From contig CAWBDV010000003.1 of assembly GCA_963787675.1 (NCBI GenBank), positions 1,674,001 to 1,738,000 of the forward strand: a DNA stretch of 64,000 nucleotides, in the 5' to 3' direction. This DNA comes from JAJPKK01 sp963787675. Lineage in GTDB: Bacteria > Pseudomonadota > Alphaproteobacteria > Rhizobiales > Xanthobacteraceae. A program made the translations under genes and the position numbers. Below the pieces are notes generated by a model, which was not told the DNA's origin, made no database searches, and was given only the letters and a program-made list of their open reading frames with translations. Positions 17,141-31,660 of the stretch are shown here, one piece after another; position 1 is the stretch's first letter; each line of letters opens with the position of its first letter.

Positions 17141-18007
17141 TCACGAACGCATGCGGCGCACGCTGGAGCGGATCCAGTCGTCGTTAGGGCTGAGCCGCAG
17201 CGCCGCCTCGTAATCGTCGAGCGCGCCATTGCGCTCGCCGAGCCGCTCGCGCGCGTAGCCGCGCCACACCACCGCGCCGACGACGCCTGGACGCACCGCA
17301 AGCGCCGCGGTCATATCGCGAATGGCCGTGGCGAAGTCGCCCGTTCTGATGCTGGCGTAGCCGCGACCGAAATAAGCGGAGAACCGGTCGATGCTGCTTG
17401 GCACGCCGAGCGCAATGGCGCGATCGTAATCCGCAACGGCCTCCGCATAGCGGCCGAGCTGCAGGTAGGCCTCCGCGCGCGATAACGCGGGAATGCTGTC
17501 GTTTGGCGCCAACCGAATGGCCTCGCCGTATTGAGCAACGGCCTTCTCGTAAGCCCCCATACGCGAGAATGCCCGCGCCGCGCCGTAGTTGAAGATCGCC
17601 TCAGTTGGTGCGAGTCGCGAGCCGGCAAGGAAATCGTGCATCGCGTCCGGATACCGGCGCTGCCGCATATAGAAATAGCCGCGGTCTGAATAGACCAGCG
17701 GGTTCTGCGGCCGGACCGCAACCAAGGCATCGAAGTCGGCTTGCGCCCGCTCGAAATCCTCAAGCTGTTCGTGGATCGAAGCACGGTTGAGGAGAACCGT
17801 GCGGAGCTTGTCTGCCCGTTCGACGGTCTCCTCCTCTTCCGGCTGCTTCATCCGCGGACCGACGTTGCCCTGCGTTGGCTTGGTCAAATCGATCGTATTC
17901 AATTCGAGCGTCTGGGCCTGGGCCTGCGACGGGAGAGGCATGAGCGTGGCGGCAGCAACGGCCAAGCAACCAAGGACGGGCGAAGCGAGGTGATGCATTT
18001 GCGACAT
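17141..18007 (-). CDS. Tetratricopeptide-repeat protein, exported
   Basis: A protein of about 288 residues with a signal peptide (MHHLASPVLGCLAVAAATL...AQAQ) and at least five TPR units, for example NPLVYSDRGYFYMRQRRYPD, AIFNYGAARAFSRMGAYEKA and SIPALSRAEAYLQLGRYAEA. TPR domains are scaffolds for protein contacts; no partner is evident. Starts at 18007 or 17998 place the signal peptide at the N terminus; a GTG at 18037 is also in frame but has no good ribosome site. It converges with the beta-propeller gene. Confidence 0.85.
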   Translation of the reverse strand: MSQMHHLASPVLGCLAVAAATLMPLPSQAQAQTLELNTIDLTKPTQGNVGPRMKQPEEEETVERADKLRTVLLNRASIHEQLEDFERAQADFDALVAVRPQNPLVYSDRGYFYMRQRRYPDAMHDFLAGSRLAPTEAIFNYGAARAFSRMGAYEKAVAQYGEAIRLAPNDSIPALSRAEAYLQLGRYAEAVADYDRAIALGVPSSIDRFSAYFGRGYASIRTGDFATAIRDMTAALAVRPGVVGAVVWRGYARERLGERNGALDDYEAALRLSPNDDWIRSSVRRMRS

Positions 18008-18402
18008 TCCAACACGCGAAGCAGCGGAAACTGACACGCGGCAAATGAGGAAATCGCTGCGGCGCGAGCATCAATGAAAAGCAGTTGTGAACGTTTATTC
18101 CGACGGATGATTAACCATCGGACGGTGTCGCTTCGATCCACATCAAAGCGGTACGATCGAGATGCGAAGCGCGATGCGCACACTGCCCAATCTCCGCAAG
18201 ATGCGTCCGAGATCCGCCATCCGCCGCTGAATGCAGAGCCAAACCATTGACTTTCCGTGGTTCGTGCCTATGTTGCAACGCAAGGCGACGTCCCAAACGA
18301 TCATCGTTCGCCTCCTCCGTGCTCAAGCGCGAATCGCGTAATAATCCCGCAAAGGTGCGGTGGCACGTTGCGGAGAGTTCGGGGGATCAAATTTGAGGTT
18401 TC
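18008..18402. other. Intergenic region between the TPR gene and the RNA helicase gene
   Basis: About 395 bases with no convincing gene. It must hold the divergent promoters of the TPR and helicase genes. A near-match to an Fnr/FixK box (TCGATccacATCAA, about 18131) has one half-site mismatch. No riboswitch or strong hairpin was recognised; a long leader before a DEAD-box gene is common. Confidence 0.5.
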
Positions 18403-19764
<1,362 letters not shown>

Positions 19765-20301
19765 CCGCTGCGCAATTCCTGCAGTGGGTTTTCCCGTATC
19801 TGCGGAAACCCTTCACGCAGTAACAGCGCGCCTCCACGGCAGTAATGATTTTTGACGCTCGGTGCGCGGCGCACATGACACGTCGCTTGAGCGCGGCCGC
19901 GCGTGCGGGTCAATGCGTTGACCGGACCAACATACCTTCGGTCATAGGCGCGCGAATCAATATTTCTCCTGCGACTTCTTCCAGAGGTGCCTCTCAGCGC
20001 GCCGCCGCGGCCTCACGGCCGATCACGATTGAGTGAGAGGCGTTAATGCTCGTCCAAATTGGTGCCAAACAGCTATGTCGCCACAACGTCATAAAAATAG
20101 GTAAACGGCGCCTATATGCATTGCAGCACAAAAGGAATTTGGTGACATTAAAATCCGATATAATGTTAACATCTAACCCCCCGTTAAATCCCTATAAATT
20201 CGTTATTTTCAGCCCCGGAGAATTTGAGCCGCGCCTCTTGTGCGTCGCAAGAGCCGAGGTACATAGGCGCGGTGGCATACGCACATCAAAGGGGTTTCAA
20301 A
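19765..20301. other. 537-base gene-free region with an AT-rich block
   Basis: No credible coding sequence. An imperfect hairpin GGGTTTTCC/GGAAACCC follows the helicase (about 19787-19814). From about 20040 to 20215 the DNA becomes unusually AT-rich and contains a perfect TATAAT at 20159-20164, though no well-spaced -35 is visible. This block is probably the promoter and leader of the small exported protein that starts at 20302. Confidence 0.5.
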
Positions 20302-20493
20302 ATGAATACAAAGGCTCTTACGGCAGTGATCGGCGCGGCTGCGCTCGCGGTTTCCGTTCTGTCGACCCTTGCTCCGGCTTCCGCTCAAGTCCGTGGCTAC
20401 GGCCAGGGATATTCGGCACCGTACGGTGGCGCCGACGACTCCCGCGATCGGCACGACAATCGCGGCGGTGGCTTTGGCGGCGGCAACGGCTAA
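20302..20493 (+). CDS. Small secreted Gly/Tyr-rich peptide
   Basis: A 63-residue protein with a clear signal peptide (MNTKALTAVIGAAALAVSVL to ASAQ, about 26 residues). The short mature part is rich in Gly, Tyr, Asp and Arg (VRGYGQGYSAPYGG, then DDSRDRHDNRGGGFGGGNG). AAAGGGG eight bases before the ATG sets the start. It is framed by an AT-rich upstream block and a strong terminator, so it looks like a separately and perhaps strongly expressed gene. No family recognised. Confidence 0.7.
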   Translation: MNTKALTAVIGAAALAVSVLSTLAPASAQVRGYGQGYSAPYGGADDSRDRHDNRGGGFGGGNG

Positions 20494-20516
20494 TCACGCC
20501 GAAGCGCGATCTAATG

Positions 20517-20549
20517 AAAAACACCCGGGCTCGCCCCGGGTGTTTTTTT
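20517..20549. terminator. Strong bidirectional intrinsic terminator
   Basis: The stem AAAAACACCCGGGC / GCCCCGGGTGTTTTTTT has a two-base loop, preceded by A's and followed by seven T's. It is therefore functional in both directions. It serves the small peptide gene from the left and the SUF operon (last gene ends at 20634) from the right. Confidence 0.9.
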
Positions 20550-20633
20550 GTAAGTCGAATTCTTCTCGGCGTTGAGCCAACTCGCTGGCACCTGCCCGTC
20601 GGCACGCGCGAGTGTCGATCGGTCGGCTCCGCG

Positions 20634-21026
20634 TTATGAACTCGATACCGTTGAGTCGCCCTCCTGCTTTGCCGGTGTGATCGCGACCAACTCGCCGCAG
20701 CCGCAGGCTCCCGTTTGGTTGGGATTGTTGAACACGAAGCTCGCGGACAATTTGTCGATCCGATAATCCATCTCGGTGCCCAGCAGGAACAACACTGCCT
20801 TCGGATCGATCATCAGACGCACGCCCTTGTCCTCGACCACCTCATCGCGAGGGTCGACGGATTCGGCGTATTCCATGGTGTAGGACATTCCGGCGCAACC
20901 CGCGTTCTTCACGCCGACGCGAATCCCGGCGATCGGCCGTTCAGCGTTTTCCATGATATCCTTGATGCGGCTCGCGGCGGCGTCGGACAAACGCATCACC
21001 TGCGGTCTTGGCCTCACAGTGGCCAT
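20634..21026 (-). CDS. sufA: A-type iron-sulfur carrier, SufA/IscA family
   Basis: A 130-residue A-type scaffold that carries Fe-S clusters to target apoproteins. The three invariant Cys are present in the usual spacing: NAGCAGMSYTMEY near residue 38 and ACGCGEL near the end (C-x63-ish-C-x-C). Start at 21026 follows AAGGAGAAAGAG. It is the last gene of the SUF operon, 57 bases after sufT, and is followed by a bidirectional terminator. Confidence 0.94.
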   Translation of the reverse strand: MATVRPRPQVMRLSDAAASRIKDIMENAERPIAGIRVGVKNAGCAGMSYTMEYAESVDPRDEVVEDKGVRLMIDPKAVLFLLGTEMDYRIDKLSASFVFNNPNQTGACGCGELVAITPAKQEGDSTVSSS

Positions 21027-21083
21027 CTCTTTCTCCTTCCAATTCGGATTCAAGGTCCGAAGGACACGATAAAGATAATCATC

Positions 21084-21518
21084 TCACCACATGTTCAACA
21101 CCACGCGCGCCTCGTCGGACATCCGGCTCGGCTCCCACGGCGGATCCCACACCACGTTGACCGTCACCGGGCCGACGCCGGGCACACTCGCCACAGCATT
21201 CTCGACCATGCTCGGCAATTCCTGAGCCGACGGACAATTGGGGGTCGTCAACGTCATGTCGACCGAAACGGCGCGATCGTCGGCAATGTCGATCTTGTAG
21301 ATCAGGCCCAATTCGTAGATGTCGGCGGGGATTTCCGGATCGTAGACCGATTTCAGCGCGGTGATGATCTCATCCGTGAGCCGCGCGGTTTCGTCCGCGG
21401 TCACGGCACCGTTCGAGGGAGCGGGCGCAGCCGCCGGCTCGGGCGCGGGCGCCATGGCCTCTTCCGCTTCGACCGGTGCTCCGGGCGCTGTCGCAGGGTT
21501 GTGCTCGTCGATCTTCAT
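21084..21518 (-). CDS. sufT: SUF system assembly factor SufT (DUF59/MIP18 family)
   Basis: A 144-residue protein with an Ala/Pro/Glu-rich N-terminal extension (about 45 residues) and a DUF59 domain. The domain shows ALKSVYDPEIPADIYELGLIYKI, then MTLTTPNCPSAQELP with the conserved Cys, and VWDPPWEPSRMSDEAR. DUF59 proteins act in Fe-S maturation. The ATG overlaps the sufS stop by four bases (ATGA), supporting this start and coupling. Confidence 0.93.
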   Translation of the reverse strand: MKIDEHNPATAPGAPVEAEEAMAPAPEPAAAPAPSNGAVTADETARLTDEIITALKSVYDPEIPADIYELGLIYKIDIADDRAVSVDMTLTTPNCPSAQELPSMVENAVASVPGVGPVTVNVVWDPPWEPSRMSDEARVVLNMW

Positions 21519-22768
21519 GCGAACAAATCCTGTGCTTTCCTCAAGGCCGCCACGAGGCCGTCGATCTCCTCGCGCGTATTGTAAAGCGCAAACGAGGCCC
21601 GGCACGTCGCGGTGGTGCCGAACCGCGCCAGAAGCGGCATGACGCAATGGGTGCCGGCGCGCACCGCGACGCCGGCGCGGTCAATCACCGTCGCGACGTC
21701 GTGGGGATGGGCGCCCTTCATCTCGAAGGAGATGATTGCTCCTTTGTTCTTGGCAGTGCCGATGATCCGCAGCGAGTTGATCTCGCGCAGGCGCTCGGCG
21801 GCATACGACAGCAGCTCCGCTTCATGCGCGTGGATCGGGGCGCGGCCGATTGAATTGACGTAGTCGATGGCAGCCCCGAGGCCGATCGCCTGCACGATCG
21901 GCGGCGTTCCGGCCTCGAACTTGTACGGCGGGTCGCCATAGCTGATGCGATCCTGGAACACCTCGCGGATCATTTCGCCGCCGCCGTTGAACGGCGGCAT
22001 GGCGGCAAGGTGAGCGTACTTGCCGTACAGCACGCCGATGCCTGACGGGCCATAGATCTTATGGCCGGTGAGGGCATAGAAATCGCAGTCGATATCGCTC
22101 ACGTCGACGTCGAGATGAACCGCGCCCTGCGCGCCGTCCACAAGCACCGGAATGCCGCGGGCGTGGCAGATCCGCACCACCTCCTTCACCGGCACCACGG
22201 TGCCGAGGACGTTCGACATGTGGGTGATCGCGACCATCTTGGTGCGCGGAGACAAAAGCTTCTCGAATTCGTCGAGCAGAAAATCGCCCTCGTCATCGAC
22301 CGGCGCCCACTTGATGACGGCGCCTTGGCGTTCGCGCAGGAAGTGCCAGGGCACGATGTTCGAGTGGTGCTCCATGATGGAGAGCACGATCTCGTCACCG
22401 GCTTTCACCCGTTCGCGCGCGAAGGTGTAGGCGACGAGATTGATCGCTTCGGTCGCGTTGCGGGTGAAGATGATCTCCTCAGGCCGCGACGCTTTGAGGA
22501 AGCCACGCACCTTCTCGCGCGCGCCCTCGTAGGCCTCAGTCGCCGCATTGGCGAGATAGTGCAGGCCGCGATGGACGTTGGCGTATTCCGATGTGTAGGC
22601 CTGCTGGATGCGGTCGAGCACCGCCTTTGGCTTTTGCGCCGAGGCTGCGTTGTCGAGATAGATGAGCGGTTTGCCATAGACCTCCATGGCAAGAATCGGG
22701 AAATCCTTGCGCACCTTCGCAACGTCGTAGCTGCCGTTGGTCACTGCCGGATGCATGAGCTTGTTCAC
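21515..22768 (-). CDS. sufS: SufS-type cysteine desulfurase
   Basis: A PLP enzyme that takes sulfur from L-cysteine as a persulfide and feeds it to the SufBCD scaffold. Family motifs: YLDNAASAQKPKAVLD near the N terminus, HHSNIVPWHFL, VDGAQGAVHLDVDV, the PLP lysine in ALTGHKIYGPSGIG, and the catalytic Cys in RAGTHCVMPLLARFG. I place the start at a GTG (22768) that overlaps the sufD stop as GTGA; ATGs at 22786 and 22756 are alternatives. Length is about 417 residues, normal for SufS. Confidence 0.94.
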   Translation of the reverse strand: MNKLMHPAVTNGSYDVAKVRKDFPILAMEVYGKPLIYLDNAASAQKPKAVLDRIQQAYTSEYANVHRGLHYLANAATEAYEGAREKVRGFLKASRPEEIIFTRNATEAINLVAYTFARERVKAGDEIVLSIMEHHSNIVPWHFLRERQGAVIKWAPVDDEGDFLLDEFEKLLSPRTKMVAITHMSNVLGTVVPVKEVVRICHARGIPVLVDGAQGAVHLDVDVSDIDCDFYALTGHKIYGPSGIGVLYGKYAHLAAMPPFNGGGEMIREVFQDRISYGDPPYKFEAGTPPIVQAIGLGAAIDYVNSIGRAPIHAHEAELLSYAAERLREINSLRIIGTAKNKGAIISFEMKGAHPHDVATVIDRAGVAVRAGTHCVMPLLARFGTTATCRASFALYNTREEIDGLVAALRKAQDLFA

Positions 22769-24090
22769 GGTCGCCCCGCGAGCCATTGCAGCGTCGCCTC
22801 CATGAGCGCATCGCGCAGCCCTTCGTGCGGCATGGTCTCGATCGCCTCGGCGACGAACGACTGGATCAGCAGCGTCTCGGCCTGCTTTTCCGGGATGCCG
22901 CGTGCCATCAGATAGAATTTGAGATTGTCGTCGAGCGCGCCCGAGGTGGCGCCATGGCCGCACTGGACGTCGTCAGCAAAGATCTCAAGCTCCGGCTTGT
23001 TGTCGGCTTCCGCCTCCTCCGAAAGGAGGAGCGCGCGGGTCATCATCCGGGCATCAGTCTTCTGCGCTTCGGGACGGACGACGATCTTGCCCTGGAAAAT
23101 ACCCTGGCTCGAGCCGTCGAGGACCGATTTGTAGAGCTCGCAACTCGTGCAGCCGGCGACCGCATGGTCGAGCATGAGCGAGGTGTCTGCATGCTGACGG
23201 CCGGTGATAAGGCTCGCGCCATTGAGGCTAAGCTTTGCTCCAGGTCCGGCGCATTTCACGAACAGCTGGTTGCGCACGATGTTGCCGCCCGTGAGGAAGC
23301 CGAGATCGTTGACTTCGGCGCGCGCGCCAATCGTCGCGCTCAGCGTGCCGAGATAGAGCGCATCCCGTCCTTCGCGGATGGCGTTGACGCGGTTGAGCTT
23401 TGCCCCGTCACCGACCGTCAGGTCGAGGGCCGAGTTGATCTGGTAGGCGACGCCGTCCGGTCCCTCATGACTTTCGATGAGGGTCAGGGTCGCGCATGCA
23501 CCAACGGTCAAGGCCGAGCGCAAAAAGACCGCCACTGGCGAGTCCGAGCCGTAGGCAAAGACGAGATGCAGCGGACGGGCAACGTGCGCGCCGTTGGCGA
23601 CATCGATGATCACGCCATCGCCCATGAAAGCAGTATTGAGGGCGTAGGCGATGTCGGCTTCGGCGGGGCTGTCCTCGGCAAAACGCGGCAAACGAGCGTT
23701 GCTTCCGAGTGCCGCGGCGAGCGACGTAATCGTGAGCCCCCGCTCAAGCGCGTCGAGGTCGGACAGCTCCGGAACAAACGCGCCGTCAACGAAGACGATG
23801 CGCCGCGGCGCAATCTCCCCGAACAGCGCGCCAGCGCCCGCCGCACGCGCCTTTGCGGCAGCGTCAGGCGGTCCGGCGAGCGGCTTTGCATCGCGCATCA
23901 AGGCACGCAGGTCGGTGTACTTCCACTCCTCGACATGCCGCTGCGGCAATCCTTTGGCCTCGAACCGGCGGAACGCGGTATCCCGCTGGGCCGCGACCGC
24001 GCTGTCCGGGAACTTCGCCCGCAGCGCGGCAAAAGCCTCGGCAAGGCCCATCTCGGCCGCCGTTTTGAGCGTGGTGATCTCGGCCGCCAT
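22765..24090 (-). CDS. sufD: Fe-S scaffold component SufD
   Basis: A 441-residue component of the SufBC2D scaffold. It has the helical N-terminal part (QRHVEEWKYTDLRALM near 50) and the C-terminal parallel beta-helix (GRQHADTSLMLDHAVAGCTSCELYKSVLDGSSQGIFQGKI), including the conserved GHGATSGALDDNLKFYLMARGI segment. It lies between sufC (4 bases away) and sufS (4-base overlap). SufD pairs with SufB to assemble the cluster and is needed for iron acquisition. Confidence 0.96.
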   Translation of the reverse strand: MAAEITTLKTAAEMGLAEAFAALRAKFPDSAVAAQRDTAFRRFEAKGLPQRHVEEWKYTDLRALMRDAKPLAGPPDAAAKARAAGAGALFGEIAPRRIVFVDGAFVPELSDLDALERGLTITSLAAALGSNARLPRFAEDSPAEADIAYALNTAFMGDGVIIDVANGAHVARPLHLVFAYGSDSPVAVFLRSALTVGACATLTLIESHEGPDGVAYQINSALDLTVGDGAKLNRVNAIREGRDALYLGTLSATIGARAEVNDLGFLTGGNIVRNQLFVKCAGPGAKLSLNGASLITGRQHADTSLMLDHAVAGCTSCELYKSVLDGSSQGIFQGKIVVRPEAQKTDARMMTRALLLSEEAEADNKPELEIFADDVQCGHGATSGALDDNLKFYLMARGIPEKQAETLLIQSFVAEAIETMPHEGLRDALMEATLQWLAGRP

Positions 24091-24094
24091 GGCG

Positions 24095-24850
<756 letters not shown>

Positions 24851-24957
24851 TTCGACCTCGTCACAGACTTCTTTGAATCTCGCCTTTAAGATTGGATGCG
24901 CGATCATTAACGCGCCTTCTCTGCGCCTTCGGGCTCAAAGCCCAGACGACCCGCGCG

Positions 24958-26475
<1,518 letters not shown>

Positions 26476-26573
26476 CTTGTTCCCTCCGCTGCGGTTTCAA
26501 GGACCGCGGGTTGGATATGGTGGCTAATCCGGCTGCGGCGATCAACCTTCGTGGAACCTGGTGATTAACCTCG

Positions 26574-27761
26574 TCAGGCGGCGATCCCGCCTCGCTCCTT
26601 AGATAGGCCGGAAAGCAATTTCGTCCAAGCCTCTAGGAACAGATCGATCTCATTTTCGCTGGTCGACGGGCCCATGCTGAGGCGGATTGCGCCTACTACG
26701 AGCTTCTCCGACACACCCATGGCAGTGAGCACATGGGAGGGCGTCACTTTGCCCGACGAGCAAGCCGAGCCGGAGGATACGGCGAACCCGTCGAGATCAA
26801 GGTTGATGAGCGCGGTCTCGGCCCGCATTCCGGGCACCGCAAACAAGCTCGTATTCGGCAATCGCTCGACCCTGCGGCCGAAGATCACGGTCGGCCCTCC
26901 GGAAAGGCCCTTTTCAAGCCGATCGCGCAGGAACCGCATGCGTTCTGCGTCGGCTTCCAAGGTCAGCATCGCCGAGGCGGCTGCCGCGCCGAAGCCCGCG
27001 ATGCCGGCAACGTCTTCGGTTCCGGCCCTGCCGCCGCGCTCCTGACCACCGCCACGCAGCAGGGGCTCGGTCAAGTGGAGCGCGGCCGAGCGCTTGATCA
27101 GTGCGCCGACCCCTTGCGGCCCACCGAGCTTGTGCGCCGAAACCGTCAGAAGATCGGCTTCCATCTCATTGATGTTACATGGAATTCTTCCGGCGGCCTG
27201 GATCGCGTCGACGTGCAAGAGCCCGCCCGCCGCATGAACCATGTCCGCGGCAGCTCTGACCGGTTGGATCACACCCGTCTCGTTATTGGCCGCCATGAAT
27301 GAGACCAGCGGGGGCTGTTTGCCCTGCCATTTCAACTCGTTGAGGCGACGTTCCAAGGCCGCGAGATCGATGGCGCCATCGGCCGTTGCACCGAATTCTT
27401 CAACCTGGTTTGCAGGAAATCTGCCGCCGCTGCGCACGGACGGATGCTCGATGGCCGACACCAGGAGGCGATCGAAGCGGAACTTGTCCTGAGATTTGTC
27501 GGGCGAGGCCTCGAGCGCCGGCGTCAGCGCCAGCATGTTGGCTTCGGTTCCGCCCGAGGTGAACACCACATTGCGAGGTTCCGCCCCAACCAGCGCAGCC
27601 ACCCGTTCGCGCGCCTGCTCGACGGTGCGTCGCGCGGCGCGGCCCTCGCGGTGAACGGAGGACGGATTGCCGATTTCGTCCAGTGCCGCAATCATCGCGG
27701 CGCGGGCTTCCGGCCGCAATGGCGCGGTCGCATTCCAATCGAGGTAGGTTCGTTCGGTCAT
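26574..27761 (-). CDS. iscS: Cysteine desulfurase, IscS/NifS family
   Basis: A second cysteine desulfurase (395 residues), of group I, at the head of the SUF operon. It shows YLDWNATAPLRPEARAAM at the start, VFTSGGTEANMLAL, HVDAIQAAGRI, the PLP lysine in LTVSAHKLGGPQGVGAL, and the mobile-loop catalytic Cys in SSGSACSSGKVTPSHVL. Coexistence of iscS-like and sufS genes in one operon is common in alphaproteobacteria, but these operons usually begin with an Rrf2 regulator gene, which is missing here. Confidence 0.93.
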   Translation of the reverse strand: MTERTYLDWNATAPLRPEARAAMIAALDEIGNPSSVHREGRAARRTVEQARERVAALVGAEPRNVVFTSGGTEANMLALTPALEASPDKSQDKFRFDRLLVSAIEHPSVRSGGRFPANQVEEFGATADGAIDLAALERRLNELKWQGKQPPLVSFMAANNETGVIQPVRAAADMVHAAGGLLHVDAIQAAGRIPCNINEMEADLLTVSAHKLGGPQGVGALIKRSAALHLTEPLLRGGGQERGGRAGTEDVAGIAGFGAAAASAMLTLEADAERMRFLRDRLEKGLSGGPTVIFGRRVERLPNTSLFAVPGMRAETALINLDLDGFAVSSGSACSSGKVTPSHVLTAMGVSEKLVVGAIRLSMGPSTSENEIDLFLEAWTKLLSGLSKERGGIAA

Positions 27762-28017
27762 GACAACCCCGACGCCAGCCTATCAGGCTACCCCACGAAG
27801 TTCTTGCTTTTTATCCTCCCAATCGTGCAAGAGATTACGCGCCATGCCAGCCCACACGTCCCGGCCCCGGCGGCGCTCGCCCAGCACGCCCGACAAAATC
27901 GAGTGGATTTAAACAGTTACGCGCGCCTCTGTGAGGCGTCAAGCAGCGGCGTCAAGCGCACTGTGCAAAGCCGCGCGGTGCCATAAGTCGGAATCGCCGC
28001 CATTGAGGTTTGTGACC

Positions 28018-28701
28018 ATGCCCGAGATCATTTTCACCGGTTCAGCCGGCCGGATAGAAGGCCGCTACCATCCGTCCCGGATCAAGAACGCGCCGATCGC
28101 GATCGTGCTTCATCCGCACCCGCAGTTCGGCGGGACGATGAATCATCCGATCGTCTATCAACTCTACTACGCCTTCGCGCATCGCAATTTCTCGGTGCTG
28201 CGGTTTAACTTCCGCGGCGTCGGACGGAGCCAGGGCTCGTTCGATCACGGCCAAGGTGAACTCGCGGACGCTGCCGCCGCGCTCGATTGGGCGCAGTCGA
28301 TCAATCCGGAAGCCCGCGGCTGCTGGATTGCCGGCTTCTCGTTCGGCGCCTGGATCGGCATGCAACTGTTGATGCGACGGCCTGAAATCGAAGGCTTCAT
28401 CTCGATCGCACCGCCGGCCAATCTTTACGACTTTTCCTTCCTTGCGCCCTGCCCGTCGTCGGGCCTGATTATCCATGGCGAGAAGGATGCGGTCGTGCCG
28501 CATAAGGACGTGACCGGCCTCGTCGAGAAGCTGAAGACGCAGAAAGGCATCACCATCGAGCAGCGCGTCGTGCCTGCCGCCAACCACTTTTTTGACGGCA
28601 AGATCGATGCGTTAATGGCGCAGATCGTGAGCTATCTCGACAAGCGTCTTGAGGGCGGCGGCGAAGCTCGCCCTGAAGTGCGCGGACGCCGCACCGGATA
28701 A
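28018..28701 (+). CDS. Alpha/beta hydrolase, serine aminopeptidase-like small form
   Basis: A 227-residue alpha/beta hydrolase. It has IAIVLHPHPQFGGTMNHPIV, the oxyanion-side segment, then FNFRGVGRSQGSFDHGQGE. The nucleophile elbow is GFSFGAWIG (Ser within G-x-S-x-G), the acid lies in IIHGEKDAVVPHKDV, and the His is in PAANHFFDGKID. The substrate is unknown; this conserved family lies beside the SUF operon in several alphaproteobacteria. The ATG at 28018 matches homologue length. It is divergent from the SUF operon (256 bases between starts). Confidence 0.9.
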   Translation: MPEIIFTGSAGRIEGRYHPSRIKNAPIAIVLHPHPQFGGTMNHPIVYQLYYAFAHRNFSVLRFNFRGVGRSQGSFDHGQGELADAAAALDWAQSINPEARGCWIAGFSFGAWIGMQLLMRRPEIEGFISIAPPANLYDFSFLAPCPSSGLIIHGEKDAVVPHKDVTGLVEKLKTQKGITIEQRVVPAANHFFDGKIDALMAQIVSYLDKRLEGGGEARPEVRGRRTG

Positions 28702-28708
28702 CCGGACC

Positions 28709-28733
28709 GCGGGCGTCCCGCCCGCATTTTTTT
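28709..28733 (+). terminator. Intrinsic terminator after the alpha/beta hydrolase gene
   Basis: GCGGGC / GCCCGC stem with a five-base loop, followed by A and seven T's. It begins eight bases after the hydrolase stop and lies before the convergent pccA gene. Confidence 0.85.
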
Positions 28734-28782
28734 CGACCCACGACGCAGTGCAGGAGGCGGGCGGGAGACGCCCGCGCTCCGC

Positions 28783-30795
<2,013 letters not shown>

Positions 30796-30970
30796 CGAAA
30801 CCCCCGACGCGGCGAACCGGCATTGTCGGCTTTGCGGCGAACGGGGGCAAATGTCAATTCGACGTTGGGGAGGAGCCGACGCTCCGATGTGGGAAACGGT
30901 CGCGGATAACGCCTTGCGACCTCGTCTGAACCCGACCGGCCGAAGCGGCGGCCAGCGGCCCTACGGCCGC

Positions 30971-31186
30971 TTACTGGAGGCGTCGATTGTCCTGGTGCAC
31001 GTGGGAGACGATCCAGACCAGGATCTCGTGGTCGACGTCATCGTCCCAGATGTGCTCGGCTTTGGATGAGATCGCCATAGCCCGGGAAAGCATCATGTCC
31101 CCGATCGGTGCCAACGGCCGGCCATAGCAACGGCCTCGACCGCTGATTACTTTCTGCGCAAGCGCAGTGACGTCTTTCCTGTCCAT
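30971..31186 (-). CDS. Small hypothetical protein
   Basis: A possible 71-residue protein, starting MDRKDVTALAQKVISGRG and ending with a Trp/His/Asp-rich segment (WDDDVDHEILVWIVSHVHQ). GGGGGATAAA precedes the ATG. An upstream ATG (31216) is also in frame. Codon use looks normal for the window. No family recognised; weak support. Confidence 0.5.
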   Translation of the reverse strand: MDRKDVTALAQKVISGRGRCYGRPLAPIGDMMLSRAMAISSKAEHIWDDDVDHEILVWIVSHVHQDNRRLQ

Positions 31187-31660
31187 GATTTTTATCCCCC
31201 GCCCTGCAGAACGCATAAAGGCCAGGTTTTACCCTTGGCTTAACGCCGTCCCTTGTCTGTTGGTTGCGTAGGGTGGTCGAAAGGTTCAAACGTTCTGGAG
31301 GTAAATTTTCAATTTTTTGCTGAACAAGCCGGCCGCCTGCCGACCCCAGGATTGGATCGTCGTTCGACCCAGCGCCTCACGCGCTTCGCGGTTGCTGATG
31401 CTTTGGGCAATTTGACCGCCCGCGGCAATGCAAAGCTGCCATGTGCATGGCAAGGCTACGGGAGAATATTACGCAGCGACATCGACTTAGGATACGTGAT
31501 GCTCCGGTCGCTGCGGTCCGCAGGGCGCCCATTCTTTCGTGCCGGAGCCGTCATCTCGCCGCGGTTTCGTTGGTTTGATTGTGGCCCTCGAAGCGATATA
31601 TGTCCGCCATCCCGATCGACCCGGAACCCCTTGATCGGACCATAAGGCGGAGGATTTGTT
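31187..31660. other. 474-base region without a clear gene, upstream of the peroxiredoxin
   Basis: No supported coding sequence or RNA gene. It is less GC-rich in places (about 31290-31330). Near its right end is a plausible sigma-70-like promoter for the peroxiredoxin gene (listed separately). Otherwise I see nothing in it. Confidence 0.5.
31575..31602 (+). promoter_or_regulatory. Possible sigma-70 promoter of the peroxiredoxin gene
   Basis: TTGATT (31575-31580) and TATATG (31597-31602) are separated by 16 bases, about 60 bases before the peroxiredoxin ATG. The match to consensus is only moderate. Confidence 0.35.

Noticed and set aside
18131..18145. Fnr/FixK box upstream of the RNA helicase gene
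   Set aside because: One half-site is TCGAT rather than TTGAT; one such near-match by chance in 64 kb is expected.
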